Assembly: GCA_019634595.1 (NCBI GenBank) | Contig: JAHCBC010000001.1 | Location: 62,001 to 126,000 of the forward strand | Direction: 5' to 3' | Source: Akkermansiaceae bacterium | Lineage (GTDB): Bacteria; Verrucomicrobiota; Verrucomicrobiia; Verrucomicrobiales; Akkermansiaceae | DNA: 64,000 nt | Part shown: piece by piece, positions 1 through 9,269 of the stretch | Numbering within the stretch: position 1 is the first letter of the stretch | How the letters are laid out: the number at the start of each line of letters is the position of its first letter | Translations under genes and position numbers: made by a program | Notes under the pieces: model-generated | Told to the model about the DNA's origin: nothing | The model's database searches: none | The model's input: the letters and a program-made list of their open reading frames with translations, nothing else

Positions 1-720
1 CGGCACGGCGGCGATGGCGCACTGCGCGGCGAGGCGCATGGATTCCGGGGCGGCGGTCGCGGCCGCCTCGACGATGCGCGAAGCGAGCGCCGCGTCCGCA
101 CCGGTGGCGGTGAGCGCGGCTTTCACCACCTCACAGGCGCAGGTGTTGTGCGCGGTGATCTCTTCCCCCACGATTCCGAGGACCGCGGAGGGATCCAGTT
201 TCACTCGCTGCCGGACGGTGAGGGCCACGGCGGCGCAACCGGTGGTTCCCCCGCTTTCAGCCGGGGTGCCGTAGGTGGCGGCGAGGAGGGCCAGTCCCAT
301 GGACAGGTTGCCGGCGGATGCCTCCGTGCCGGAGATGCCTGCGGCCACGGCGGCTTTCCTGAATGGAGACGGATCGCGGAGTATGGAGAGGTCCACGACA
401 TCCTCGATGCTGACCGGAACCGCCTCCGTGATGCCGAGGGTGGCGAGACTCTGGGAAGCGTGGATCACGCCCTCCCGGGGGAAATGGGGGGCTGCCTTCA
501 TGGCCGGGACTTCATAGGTGCCGGGGACGGTGATCTCGGCGAATCGCCGGGCATCCCGGCCCCTCAGATCATCGGCGGCGAGAGGACGTACATCCGCGGG
601 ATGGAGGTCCTTGGACAACTCCTGGGCGGTGAGTGCCGGGGCGACGCCAAAGGCCAGGCAGGTGATCCAGCGCCGGAGTGGGCGCGCTTTGGTCAAACCA
701 GATGGGTGTGTGGCTTTCAT
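1..720 (-). CDS. Exported protein of unknown function, C-terminus cut by window edge
   Basis: The reading frame opens with ATG at 720 and runs leftwards for 240 codons without a stop to base 1, so the C-terminus lies outside the window. Residues 1-33 look like a signal peptide: a basic start (K2, R13, R16, R17), a hydrophobic stretch CLAFGVAPAL, then cleavage near LTAQE. The mature part is Ala- and Thr-rich with an ITAHNTCACEVV segment holding two cysteines in CAC. It ends in a helical APESMRLAAQCAIAAVP segment. I do not recognise a named domain; the style matches exported hypothetical proteins of Verrucomicrobiota. The opposite strand is also open here, but only this strand gives a signal peptide and ordinary protein composition. 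Confidence 0.75.
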   Translation of the reverse strand, partial: MKATHPSGLTKARPLRRWITCLAFGVAPALTAQELSKDLHPADVRPLAADDLRGRDARRFAEITVPGTYEVPAMKAAPHFPREGVIHASQSLATLGITEAVPVSIEDVVDLSILRDPSPFRKAAVAAGISGTEASAGNLSMGLALLAATYGTPAESGGTTGCAAVALTVRQRVKLDPSAVLGIVGEEITAHNTCACEVVKAALTATGADAALASRIVEAAATAAPESMRLAAQCAIAAVP

Positions 721-1004
721 GGCAGGGATGGTGTTCGGGATTTGGGTTGGGCCGCCGGGGCATCCCGCCATCACGCGCATGGGTCAGGGTGGCGGAGGTG
801 GGTTCAGGTTCCGGTTCGGCATTTCGGCTGTGATCGGGCGATGCGGCGGATCGGTTTTCCGCGGATGGCGTCGTATCTTTTTCCAACTGGCAAAGTCATG
901 CTTTTCGATGGGTGCGGAGGGTGTCCGCCTCATCCGCTGTATGGGGGGATGGGATGATATGCGCCTGGCCCCAAAGAGTGGGGGAGGGAGTCCGGATCAG
1001 GGAG

Positions 1005-1832
1005 CTAGCCGCGGCGCTTTCTGCGGATGAGCAGGGCAACCCCGGCCATGCCGCCCAGCGCGAGGGAGCCGGGTTCGGGGATCGGGACCACCTCGAAGCC
1101 GGAGAAGGTCAGCACGTTCTGGTTGCCTTCCACATCGCCCAACAGTCCGAGGCTGACCGTGGAAGTCGCATCGAAGCTGAATGTCAGGGAACTCAGCGCC
1201 GCGCTGGAGGTGAACTGGAAGACGTAGTCACCGGTGGAGCTGGCCGATCCCAAGGTCAGCAATCCCAGTACATCGAGAAGTTGCGCACCTCCTCCCAGCG
1301 CCCCGCTCACTTCCGGATTGGTGATCCCGAAGGTAAGGGAATCCAGCAGATCCACGGGAAGGTTCTCCCCCGAGGATACGTTGAACCGTGCTTCATAGAT
1401 CTGGCCGGGAGCGATGGACAGGCCGGTCACGGTGGCCTGGGATGACCAGGTGGCCAGGACGTTGGCTCCCACGACCGCGTTCAGGGCCGGTTCGAGCAGG
1501 GCCAGCACTCCGCTGGTCGTCAGTTCCCGGCCGAAGACCAGGGTGTCCCCCGTCGTTTCGGTGAAAGCGGCCAGCTCGACACCGCCCACAGCCACCACGC
1601 CCGCTTCGGCGAAGCCTCCCGCGCCATGGGTCCAGGTCACGTTCCCGCTGGTTTGGCTGGCGGGGGTGTTCCGGTACACGTCATTGTTGACCTGCACGGC
1701 GATCACCCCGCCGGCGCCGGGGCGCCTCGCCTCGAAGTCCGGGTTGAAGAACTCCGTGGAGTTGATGATGGACTGGCTGAAAGCCAGTGTGGGTGCTGCG
1801 GCCAACGCGCAACCGATTGCTATCGTTTTCAT
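1005..1832 (-). CDS. PEP-CTERM sorting domain protein
   Basis: 275-residue secreted protein. Residues 1-19 form a signal peptide (MKTIAIGCALAAAPTLAFSQ, cleavage at or near FSQ). The C-terminus is a textbook PEP-CTERM tripartite tail: VPIPEPG near residue 250, a hydrophobic helix (LALGGMAGVALLI) and a basic end (RRKRRG). In this family the tail directs the protein to an exosortase for processing at the cell envelope. No exosortase gene lies in the window. The middle is Gly-, Thr- and Ser-rich and beta-like, with no catalytic motif visible. It stands alone, with about 280 bases to the next gene on the same strand. Confidence 0.9.
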   Translation of the reverse strand: MKTIAIGCALAAAPTLAFSQSIINSTEFFNPDFEARRPGAGGVIAVQVNNDVYRNTPASQTSGNVTWTHGAGGFAEAGVVAVGGVELAAFTETTGDTLVFGRELTTSGVLALLEPALNAVVGANVLATWSSQATVTGLSIAPGQIYEARFNVSSGENLPVDLLDSLTFGITNPEVSGALGGGAQLLDVLGLLTLGSASSTGDYVFQFTSSAALSSLTFSFDATSTVSLGLLGDVEGNQNVLTFSGFEVVPIPEPGSLALGGMAGVALLIRRKRRG

Positions 1833-2389
1833 GTATGTGTATGGGTGCGGGTGCAGGTGATGGCTGGGTGTCTGCTGACCCTGTGGGGTGGTGGTCGTTC
1901 AGATACGCCAAAACATGCTTCCCTGGGATTTCATCACATGCCTCCGGAGAAGTCCGAAAGGTGGTGGACTGTCATCGTTCCCATAGCTGTTAGAGCAAAT
2001 CAAACCGGAGAAGATGGAATCCGGTTATGACGTTATAAGTGCCTTGGTGCATGGCCCGGGCACCTTGATCATGAGATGTTTGATGCGGTTTGTTCTCCTG
2101 GTCCGCGTGATTTCACTCCGGGTTCCGGAGCGCATTCCTCCCGGCGGCGGCGACATTCTCCGCGAACTTCGGAAAGCAGGGTGTCATTCGTATTGGAAGG
2201 TCATCACCCCAAGTCCGCCCGTGACCCCATAGGGCGGCTTTCCCCTCCACCGTGTGCCATCCGGCCTCTCCGCCTCCGGCGGGCCGCAATTACTTTGAAA
2301 TTGCGGAATGATGGCCGTGCTGGCATGCTTGATGTGCCCGGTGGTTCCACGGAATCCTCCGCGCCCTGTTCCACCCACCCACCCCGACC
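1833..2389. other. Intergenic region without recognised gene; one small palindrome
   Basis: This 557-base stretch separates the minus-strand PEP-CTERM gene from the plus-strand lipoprotein gene and must hold both promoters. I see no conserved protein in any frame. The clearest structure is an inverted repeat, CCGCAATT at 2284-2291 and AATTGCGG at 2299-2306. It sits about 85 bases before the lipoprotein start and could be an operator or a short hairpin. No convincing -35/-10 pair stands out. Confidence 0.35.
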
Positions 2390-2575
2390 ATGAAATATCT
2401 GGTAATGTTGCCGCTGGCCGCGCTGGCCATGTTCTCGTCGTCCTGCCGGACGAACTGCCCGCTCGACCCGCATACGATGCGGCCGGACTGCAGCCGTTGC
2501 AGGATCGCGGCGGACCCCAGCGACTGCTGCGGCCACCACCGTCAGGAGACGGTGCATGTGGAATACGGCAAGTGA
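2390..2575 (+). CDS. Very small Cys-rich lipoprotein
   Basis: 61-residue protein. Residues 1-18 are a lipoprotein signal (MKYLVMLPLAALAMFSSSC) with Cys19 as the probable lipidation site. The mature peptide of about 42 residues holds five further cysteines (NCPLD, DCSRC, DCCGHH) and several His residues, so metal binding or disulphide bonding is plausible but unproven. Its TGA stop at 2573-2575 is immediately followed by the stop codon of the convergent RND permease gene, with no spacer. Function unknown. Confidence 0.6.
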   Translation: MKYLVMLPLAALAMFSSSCRTNCPLDPHTMRPDCSRCRIAADPSDCCGHHRQETVHVEYGK

Positions 2576-5500
2576 TCAGGCGGGTTCCGGGTCTGGAGCG
2601 GGGAGCGCCTTGCGTTCTTCCTGCCCGGCTTTCTTCCGCTGCACCAGGCGGTCGAAGAACAGATAGACGACGGGCGTGGTGTAGAGCGTGAGCGCCTGGC
2701 TGAGGATGAGGCCGCCGACGATGGCATAGCCCAGCGGCTGGCGCAGCTCCGAGCCGTCACCGTGGCCGAGCGCCAGCGGGATGCCGCCGACCATGGCCGC
2801 CAGCGTGGTCATCATGATGGGGCGGAAACGCTTGATGCACGCCTCGAAGATGGCGTCATACGGTTCCTTGCCATGGTCGCGCTCCGCCTCGATGGCGAAG
2901 TCGATCATCATGATGGCGTTCTTTTTCACGATGCCGATGAGCAGGAGGATGCCGATGATGGCGATGACGCCGATGTCATGGCCGAAGGCCCACAGGGTGA
3001 GCAGCGCGCCCAGACCCGCGGACGGCAGGGTGGAGAGGATGGTCAACGGGTGGATGAAGCTCTCATACAGCATGCCCAGGATGATGTAGATGGCGATGAT
3101 GGCCGCGAGGATGAGGTAGGGCTGCGACTTCAGCGAGGACTGGAAGGCCTGCGCGCTGCCCTGGAAGGAGCCGGTCAGGCTGGGCGGCACGCCCATGTCG
3201 CGGCTGGTCTGCTCCACCGCGGTGACGGCGTCGCCGAGGGCGTAGCCGGGCGCGAGATTGAAGGAAATGGTGACCGCCGGGTACTGGCCCAGGTGGTTCA
3301 CGGAAAGCGGCTTCGGCGCACCGGTGTTGAAGCGGATGAGCGATGACAGCGGCACCTGGCGGTTGTTCAGCGGGGAGGTGATGAAGATCTTGTCGAAGGT
3401 GGAGGTGTCCGCCTGCATGGACGGGGGAACCTCGATGATGACCTTGTATTGGTTCACCTGGGTGTAAAACTGGGTGACCTGCCGCTCGCCGAAGGCGTTG
3501 TAGAGCGCGCCGTTGATGGCGTTCGTCTCGATGCCGAAGCGGGAGGCCGCCTCGCGGTCGATCTCGATGTTGAGGGAAGGCGCGGCGGATTCCTGGTCGG
3601 AGGCCACGTCGCGGAGCTGGGACACGCCCTTGAGCTTTTCCAGGATGCGGGGCGCCCAGGTGTTCAGTTCGTCGGAGTCCGCGCTGCGCAGCGTGTATTG
3701 GTACTGGGTCTTCGACATCATGCCGCCGACGTTCAGGTCCTGGCGGGCGGAGAAGAAGGTGGTGATGCCGACGATGCCGGCGGTCTTTTTCCGTAGCCGG
3801 TTGGTGATCTCCTGCACGTTGTCGCGCTCGCCGCGCTCTTTCAGCGTGACGAAGAAACGGCTGGAGTTGCTGCCGCCGCCCCCACGTCCGCCACCGCCGA
3901 TGCGGCACTGGTAGGCCAGCACGCCGGGGTCCGCGCCGACGATCTCGCCCACCTTGATGGTGTAGGCGTACATCGCCTCGTAGGAGGTGTCAGCGGACGC
4001 CTCGATGGTGACGTCCAGCAGGCCGGTGTCCTGCTGCGGGAAGAAGCCCTTCGGCATCTTCATGAAGACGAAGCCGGTGAGGCCGATGGTGACGACGAGC
4101 GACAGCAGCGTGAGCCGCTGGTGGCGGAGGATGAAGGCCAGGCTCGACTCATACATCCGCTCGATGGACTGGAAGAAGTTCTCCGCCATGCGGTCCAGCT
4201 TGCCCCATACCTTCTTCGGGTCAGGCGCGTCGTGGTGCTTCAGGAACCTGCCGCACATCATCGGCACGAAGGTCAGCGAGACGAAGCCGGAGATGAGGAC
4301 CGCGACGGTGACGGTGATGGCGAACTCGCGGAAAAGCCGGCCGACGATGCCGCCCATGAGCAGCACGGGGATGAAGACGGCGATGAGGGAGAGGGTGATG
4401 GAGAGGATGGTGAAGCCGATCTGTTTCGCACCCTTCAGCGCGGCCTCCATCGGCGGCATGCCTTCCTCGATGTGGCGGTAGATGTTTTCCAGCATCACGA
4501 TGGCGTCGTCGATGACGAAGCCGACGGAGATGGTGAGGGCCATCAGCGAGAGGTTGTTCAGGCTGAAGCCGAGCATGTACATCACCGCGAAGGTGGCGAT
4601 GATGGAGATGGGAACCACCGCGCTGGAGATGAGGGTGGCGCGGGTGTTCCGCAGGAAGACGAAGACGACCAGCGTGACCAGCCCCATGGTGAGGAGAAGA
4701 TGGAGTTCCACCTCCTCCACGGAGGAACGGATGGTGCGGCTGCGGTCGCTGACCAGCTCCACCTTCATGGCGGGCGGGATGGCGGCCTGCAGTTCCGGCA
4801 GCATCTCCTTGATGCGGGCGATGGTGTCCAGCACGTTGGCCTCCGCCTGCTTGCGGATGATGAGGCCGACGCCGCGCTGGTTGTTGACCAGGGCGGCGGA
4901 GCGGAGCTGCTCCGGCCCATCGACCGCCTGGCCCACGTCACGGACGCGGATGGGCGCGCCGTTGCGGTAGGCGAGGATCAGGTCGTTGTAAGGCTCCGCC
5001 TTGAGGATCTGGTCGTTGGCGTAGATGGAGAGCGCCTGTTTCGGGCCGTTGATGCTGCCTTTCGGCGAGTTGACGGTGGAGGAGGCGATGACGCCGCGGA
5101 CGTCCTCCAGCGACAGGCCCAGGGAGGCGAGTTTGCCGGGGTCCACCTGCACGCGCACCGCGGGCTTCCGCTCGCCCATGATGTCCACCTGCGCCACACC
5201 GGGCACCTGGGAAAGCTGCTGGGCGATGACGTTGTTGCCATAGTCGCTGACCTCGGTGAGCGGCAGGACTTCCGAAGTGAGACCGAGGATGAGGATGGGG
5301 GAGTCCGCCGGGTTCACCTTCCGGTAGTTCGGCGGGCTGGGGAGGTTGGTGGGGAGTTGTCCCGCGGCGGCGTTGATGGCGGACTGGACCTCCTGCGCGG
5401 CTCCGTCGATGTTGACGTTGAGGTCGAACTGGATGGTGATCGAGGTGCTGCCCAGTCCGCTGGACGAACTCATCTGGGTGATGCCCGGGATCTTCGCGAA

Positions 5501-5710
5501 CTGGTTCTCCAGCGGCGTGGCCACGGAGGAGGCCATGGTTTCCGGGCTGGCCCCGGGCAGGCTGGAGGAAACCTGGATGGTGGGGAACTCCACCTGTGGC
5601 AGCGGCGCGACGGAGAGATTCGGGAAGGCGACCATGCCGACCAGCACGATGGCCAGCGTGAGGAGGGCCGTGGCGACCGGCCGGCGGATGAATGGCTCGG
5701 AAATGCTCAC
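2576..5710 (-). CDS. RND (HAE1-type) multidrug efflux permease
   Basis: 1044-residue inner-membrane proton-driven efflux pump of the AcrB/MexB/MdtB superfamily, the usual length for the family. It starts FIRRPVATALLTLAI, the typical first membrane helix. GFVIDDAIVMLENIYRHIEE near residues 398-414 carries the paired Asp (D401, D402) of the proton relay in TM4. Two large periplasmic loops and twelve predicted membrane segments follow the family plan. The start is GTG (5708-5710) and overlaps the adaptor stop by four bases (GTGA), implying coupled translation. A Gly-rich insert (RIGGGGRGGGGSNSS) lies near residue 605 in the second periplasmic loop. No outer-membrane TolC-type partner lies nearby. 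The substrate cannot be told from sequence. Confidence 0.95.
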   Translation of the reverse strand: MSISEPFIRRPVATALLTLAIVLVGMVAFPNLSVAPLPQVEFPTIQVSSSLPGASPETMASSVATPLENQFAKIPGITQMSSSSGLGSTSITIQFDLNVNIDGAAQEVQSAINAAAGQLPTNLPSPPNYRKVNPADSPILILGLTSEVLPLTEVSDYGNNVIAQQLSQVPGVAQVDIMGERKPAVRVQVDPGKLASLGLSLEDVRGVIASSTVNSPKGSINGPKQALSIYANDQILKAEPYNDLILAYRNGAPIRVRDVGQAVDGPEQLRSAALVNNQRGVGLIIRKQAEANVLDTIARIKEMLPELQAAIPPAMKVELVSDRSRTIRSSVEEVELHLLLTMGLVTLVVFVFLRNTRATLISSAVVPISIIATFAVMYMLGFSLNNLSLMALTISVGFVIDDAIVMLENIYRHIEEGMPPMEAALKGAKQIGFTILSITLSLIAVFIPVLLMGGIVGRLFREFAITVTVAVLISGFVSLTFVPMMCGRFLKHHDAPDPKKVWGKLDRMAENFFQSIERMYESSLAFILRHQRLTLLSLVVTIGLTGFVFMKMPKGFFPQQDTGLLDVTIEASADTSYEAMYAYTIKVGEIVGADPGVLAYQCRIGGGGRGGGGSNSSRFFVTLKERGERDNVQEITNRLRKKTAGIVGITTFFSARQDLNVGGMMSKTQYQYTLRSADSDELNTWAPRILEKLKGVSQLRDVASDQESAAPSLNIEIDREAASRFGIETNAINGALYNAFGERQVTQFYTQVNQYKVIIEVPPSMQADTSTFDKIFITSPLNNRQVPLSSLIRFNTGAPKPLSVNHLGQYPAVTISFNLAPGYALGDAVTAVEQTSRDMGVPPSLTGSFQGSAQAFQSSLKSQPYLILAAIIAIYIILGMLYESFIHPLTILSTLPSAGLGALLTLWAFGHDIGVIAIIGILLLIGIVKKNAIMMIDFAIEAERDHGKEPYDAIFEACIKRFRPIMMTTLAAMVGGIPLALGHGDGSELRQPLGYAIVGGLILSQALTLYTTPVVYLFFDRLVQRKKAGQEERKALPAPDPEPA

Positions 5711-6843
5711 GGCGCTTTGGTGGGTTCCTGGGGTGCGACCTTCGAGCCGGGGCGGAGCTTGGCGTGGCCGTTGGAGATGACGCTGTCACCGGCCTTCAGG
5801 CCTTCCCTGACGACGATGCCGTCGGGAAGCCGCAGGCCGGTGGTGATGGGTTGGGCCTCCACGGTGTTGTCGCTTTTCAGCAGATAGGCGAACTGTCCGT
5901 CCAGGCCGGGCTGCACGACCTCCGGGGAAACGACCAGCGAATCCGCCAGCGTGTCCACCAGGATGCGGGCGGAGACATAAAGGCCCGGCCACAGGGCGAG
6001 GTTTTCGTTCCGGAAGGTCGCCTTCAGGCGGATGGTACCGGTGGCGGTGTCGATCTGGTTGTCGATGAGTTCCAGTCCACCCTCGCCCAGCACCTGGGAG
6101 TCATCGCCCATCGCCTCCACCCGGGGTTTCTGAGCGTTGTCCTTCGTGGCGGCGTGGAGCGCGGCCAGGTGCTGCTGCGGCAGGGTGAAGATGACGGAGA
6201 TGGGCTGGATCTCCGTGATGACGACGATGCCGGTCTCCTGGTTCGCGGTGACGAGGTTGCCCGCGTCCACCAGCCGCACGCCGGTGCGTCCGGAAATGGG
6301 GGCGCGGACCTTGGTGAACTCCAGGTCGAGCTTCGCGGCGTCGATGGCGGCGTCATCCGCCTTCACCAGCGCCTCGAGCTGGGAGACGGTGGCGGTTGCC
6401 TGGTCCGCCTGCTGCTGGCTGACGGCGTCATTTCTCAGTAATCCTGAAAAGCGGGCCTCCTCCAGCCGGGCGTTGGCGAGCTGGGCCTCATCCTGCGTCT
6501 TCTTTGCCACGGCCTGGGCTAGCGCGGACTCGAAAGGACGCGGGTCGATCTCCGCGATGACATCCCCGGCATTGACGATGGCACCCTCGGTGAAGTTGAT
6601 TTTTTCGAGCGCGCCGCCGACACGCGGGCGGACGGTGACGGTATTGGACGCCTGCACGGTGCCGATGCCGGTGAGCCAGACGGGCACGTTTTCCTGCCGG
6701 ACTTTCTCGATGGTGACGGCCACCGGCTGGTTGCCGTTCCCTTTTCGTTCCTCCGCCTTTCCTCCGCCGGACTTGATCCGCGTGTAGGCGAAGGCGGAGA
6801 TGCCGGCGAGGGCGAGCAGAAGGACTATCCAGCGTTTTTTCAT
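5707..6843 (-). CDS. RND efflux periplasmic adaptor (membrane fusion protein)
   Basis: 378 residues when started at ATG 6843, giving MKKRWIVLLLALAGISAFAY as signal/anchor. An upstream in-frame extension to 7014 has no signal sequence, covers the regulatory region and is rejected. The family features are visible: a lipoyl/barrel-sandwich half (VRPRVGGALEKINFTEGAIV, then DVIAEIDPRPFE), a coiled-coil hairpin rich in Ala/Gln, the second half-lipoyl (KVRAPISGRTGVRLVDAGN) and a beta-barrel. It links the inner-membrane permease, with which it overlaps by four bases, to an outer-membrane channel encoded elsewhere. It is transcribed away from the two-component system that starts at 7064. Confidence 0.93.
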   Translation of the reverse strand: MKKRWIVLLLALAGISAFAYTRIKSGGGKAEERKGNGNQPVAVTIEKVRQENVPVWLTGIGTVQASNTVTVRPRVGGALEKINFTEGAIVNAGDVIAEIDPRPFESALAQAVAKKTQDEAQLANARLEEARFSGLLRNDAVSQQQADQATATVSQLEALVKADDAAIDAAKLDLEFTKVRAPISGRTGVRLVDAGNLVTANQETGIVVITEIQPISVIFTLPQQHLAALHAATKDNAQKPRVEAMGDDSQVLGEGGLELIDNQIDTATGTIRLKATFRNENLALWPGLYVSARILVDTLADSLVVSPEVVQPGLDGQFAYLLKSDNTVEAQPITTGLRLPDGIVVREGLKAGDSVISNGHAKLRPGSKVAPQEPTKAP

Positions 6844-6962
6844 ATCAGGCGGAGTGGGGCCCCCGTGTGTCGGGCGGAGGCGTGTAGGGCATCCGCCCCA
6901 ACGGAGGGATGCAAGGATATCTAGCACGCGGAAGGGTGAAATGCTTGTCCGGGTGTGAAGTT

Positions 6963-7016
6963 TATTGTCGCAAAATGTCGGGGCTGGCAGGGTGGCTGGC
7001 ACACTTTGCGACAATA
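6963..7016. promoter_or_regulatory. Perfect 12-bp inverted repeat between efflux operon and regulator operon
   Basis: TATTGTCGCAAA at 6963-6974 and its exact reverse complement TTTGCGACAATA at 7005-7016 lie 42 bases apart start to start, close to four helical turns. They sit in the only space between the divergent adaptor (start 6843) and response-regulator (start 7064) genes. The second half-site ends 47 bases before the regulator start. The arrangement suggests a binding site for the OmpR-type regulator encoded next door, serving both operons; that assignment is inference. Confidence 0.6.
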
Positions 7017-7063
7017 TTCCGCGGGCCTGCGCGGGGGATGGCTGCTAGGGTGGATGACCCCGT

Positions 7064-7783
7064 ATGGAAATGATCCCGCACATCGCCGTGGTGGATGACC
7101 ACCAGGAGATCCGCGAGCTGGTGGCGCGGTATCTGGGGCAGCACGGCTACCGGGTGACGGTCGCGCCGAACGCGGCGGAGTTCCGGAAACTGCTGGTGGA
7201 GGAATCCTTCGACCTGGCGGTGCTGGACATCATGATGCCGGGCGAGGACGGGCTGTCGCTGTGCCGTGACCTGCGCGCGGGATCCCGGCTGCCGGTCATT
7301 TTCCTGACGGCGATGGCGGAGGACACCGACCGCATCGTGGGCCTGGAGATCGGCGCGGATGACTATCTGGTGAAGCCGTTCAACCCGCGCGAGCTGCTGG
7401 CCCGCATCCGCGCGGTGCTGCGGCGGTCGCAGGCGGTGGAGGAACCGGGCGTGCTGGAGGGCGGCGGGAAGGTGCGCTTCGACGGAAAGGTGCTGGACCT
7501 TTCCCGGCAGGAGGTGACGGGTGAGGACGGCGTGGCGGTGCCGCTCAGCTCCGCGGAGTTCCGCCTGCTGAGCGTCTTTCTGGAACACCCGGGGAAAGTG
7601 CTGGGCCGTGACGAGCTGCTGGACCTGACCTGCGGCCGGGAGGCGGAGGTGTGGGACCGTAGCATCGACAACCAGGTGAGCCGCCTGCGGAAAAAGATCG
7701 AGGATGATCCGAAGGCTCCGGGCCTGATCAAGACGCACTGGGGTGACGGCTACTGCTTCACGGGGAAGGTGGTGCGGCTATGA
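7064..7783 (+). CDS. OmpR-family response regulator
   Basis: 239 residues. The N-terminal receiver domain has the acidic pocket D11/D12 (VVDDHQE), phosphoacceptor D55 (LAVLDIMMPGEDG), the conserved Thr (FLTAMAED) and Lys (DYLVKPFNPRELLARI). The C-terminal winged-helix DNA-binding domain (about 130-235) includes LSSAEFRLLSVFLEHPGKVL and RSIDNQVSRLRKKIEDDP. The next gene is its kinase, overlapping by four bases (ATGA at 7780-7783). The divergent RND efflux operon and the inverted repeat at 6963-7016 suggest that it controls efflux. A second Met two codons downstream is an alternative start. Confidence 0.95.
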   Translation: MEMIPHIAVVDDHQEIRELVARYLGQHGYRVTVAPNAAEFRKLLVEESFDLAVLDIMMPGEDGLSLCRDLRAGSRLPVIFLTAMAEDTDRIVGLEIGADDYLVKPFNPRELLARIRAVLRRSQAVEEPGVLEGGGKVRFDGKVLDLSRQEVTGEDGVAVPLSSAEFRLLSVFLEHPGKVLGRDELLDLTCGREAEVWDRSIDNQVSRLRKKIEDDPKAPGLIKTHWGDGYCFTGKVVRL

Positions 7784-9138
7784 GACGCTTCTGGATGCGG
7801 AGCCTGACGGGCCAGTGGATCGCGCTGACGCTGGTTGCGCTGGCGGCATCGCAGATCCTTTTCTACTATATCTATCGTGCGGAGCAGGCGCGGACGGTGC
7901 TGGAGCTGCGGCGGGATGAGTTCCTGGCGCGGGCGGCGGCGGTCGCGCGGCTGGTGGACACGGTGGATCCCTCGCTCCATCCGGAGATCCTGCGGGCGAC
8001 GAACACGGGCGTGGTCCGGTTCTGGATGACGGGCACCGGGCCGGGTGAAATGCTGGCTTGGCAGGCGGATGCGGGCGCGCGCCTGCTGGAGTCCGCCCGC
8101 CCGCCGGAGGCGTCCCTGCTGCCACCGCAGCCACGGGCGCGGTGGGAGGCTCCCGCGGGCGAGAACCGCTTCGCCTCCCCGGAAGCGAGGATGGCGGTGC
8201 TGAAGGACTGGAACGGATTCGGCCTGGTGGTGCCGGTGAAGGAGGGCCTGTGGCTGAACGCCGTGTATGCGAAGCCCGGCGCGGTGTCCGGCCCGCCGTG
8301 GTTCCACTACCTGTCGCTGGCCATCGCGGCGGTGCTGCTGACGCTCGTTTCCGTGTTGCTGGTGCGCAGGCTGGCCCGCCCGCTGCGGCGGTTGACGGAC
8401 TCCGCCGAACGCGTGGGTCGCGGCGAGGAAGTCCCGCCGCTGCCGGAGGAAGGAGCGGATGATGTCAGGCACCTGACGGTCGCCTTCAACCGCATGCAGT
8501 CGCGCCTGCGCCGCTTCGTGGAGGACCGCACGCGCATGGTAGCCGCCATCAGCCATGACCTGCGCACGCCCATCACCTCCATGCGCCTGCGCGCGGAGTT
8601 CATCGATGATGAGGAGACGCGCACGAAGATGATCTCCACGCTGGATGAGATGAAGGCGATGGCGGAGTCCACCCTCGCCTTCGCCCGTGAAGAGGCGGTG
8701 ACGGAGGAAACACGCCCCACCGACATCAACGCGTTGCTCGGCAGCCTGTGCGCGGACCTTTGCGAGATCGGCTGGAAGGTGGGTTTCAGGGAAGGGGAGC
8801 GCACCGTTTGGCGCTGCCGCCCGGACGCGCTGCGCCGCGCGTTCCGGAACGTGATCGAGAATGCGGTCCGCTACGGTGGATCCGCGCGGGTGGGTTTCGC
8901 AGTCTCCGCGGAAGGCTTGGAAGTGATGGTGGAGGACGACGGTCCGGGCATCCCCGCGGACCAGCGGGAGCGCGTGTTCGATCCGTTCGTGCGGCTGGAG
9001 GATTCAAGGAACCGCGGCACCGGCGGAGCGGGCCTCGGCCTTTCCATCGCACGGTCGATCATCCGGAGCCACGGTGGTGAGATCACGCTGGAAGACGGCC
9101 CGCCGTTCCGGGTCGGCGTGACCTTGCCGAGGGATTGA
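7780..9138 (+). CDS. Sensor histidine kinase (HAMP-HisKA-HATPase)
   Basis: 452-residue membrane kinase. TM1 lies at about 13-31 and TM2 at about 176-195. The roughly 140-residue periplasmic sensor segment between them is Arg/Pro/Glu-rich and resembles nothing I can name. A HAMP linker follows (RRLARPLRRLTDSAERVGRG). The phosphoacceptor is H259 in AAISHDLRTPITSM. The ATP-binding domain shows the N box (FRNVIENAVRYGG), G1 (VEDDGPGIP), F box and G2 (GGAGLGLSIARSI). It is translationally coupled to the regulator gene. It probably senses a stress or compound at the envelope and controls the adjacent efflux pump. Confidence 0.95.
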   Translation: MRRFWMRSLTGQWIALTLVALAASQILFYYIYRAEQARTVLELRRDEFLARAAAVARLVDTVDPSLHPEILRATNTGVVRFWMTGTGPGEMLAWQADAGARLLESARPPEASLLPPQPRARWEAPAGENRFASPEARMAVLKDWNGFGLVVPVKEGLWLNAVYAKPGAVSGPPWFHYLSLAIAAVLLTLVSVLLVRRLARPLRRLTDSAERVGRGEEVPPLPEEGADDVRHLTVAFNRMQSRLRRFVEDRTRMVAAISHDLRTPITSMRLRAEFIDDEETRTKMISTLDEMKAMAESTLAFAREEAVTEETRPTDINALLGSLCADLCEIGWKVGFREGERTVWRCRPDALRRAFRNVIENAVRYGGSARVGFAVSAEGLEVMVEDDGPGIPADQRERVFDPFVRLEDSRNRGTGGAGLGLSIARSIIRSHGGEITLEDGPPFRVGVTLPRD

Positions 9139-9158
9139 TGTGGGTAGCGAAGCCATGG

Positions 9159-9184
9159 GTAGCGGAAGTCGTGAGACTTCCGGC
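9159..9184. repeat. Family A REP arm (single)
   Basis: A 26-base REP arm (GTAGCG, hairpin GAAGTC-GTGA-GACTTC, then GGC) about 20 bases after the kinase stop. The usual spacer text (GCATGGCATCTAACAAACC...) follows, but the matching closing arm is absent, so this is half of a REPIN or the left part of a compound unit with 9270-9395. Confidence 0.8.
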
Positions 9185-9269
9185 GGGGTGCATGGCATCT
9201 AACAAACCGGCTCCGGTCACCGAGAGAATGGCGTCGGTTTTTTGAGGGCGAGGAGTGGCGACTCCAAGG

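Noticed and set aside
148..957. 269-residue plus-strand frame at the left edge
   Set aside because: The minus-strand frame in the same register has a signal peptide and normal composition; this one is Gly/Arg-rich and featureless.
4121..5887. 588-residue plus-strand frame opposite the RND permease and adaptor
   Set aside because: Low-complexity Asp/Gly/His composition, no start context, and it runs through two strongly supported genes.
6844..7014. N-terminal extension of the efflux adaptor
   Set aside because: It would bury the signal/anchor helix and cover the inverted repeat; the ATG at 6843 gives the normal family start.
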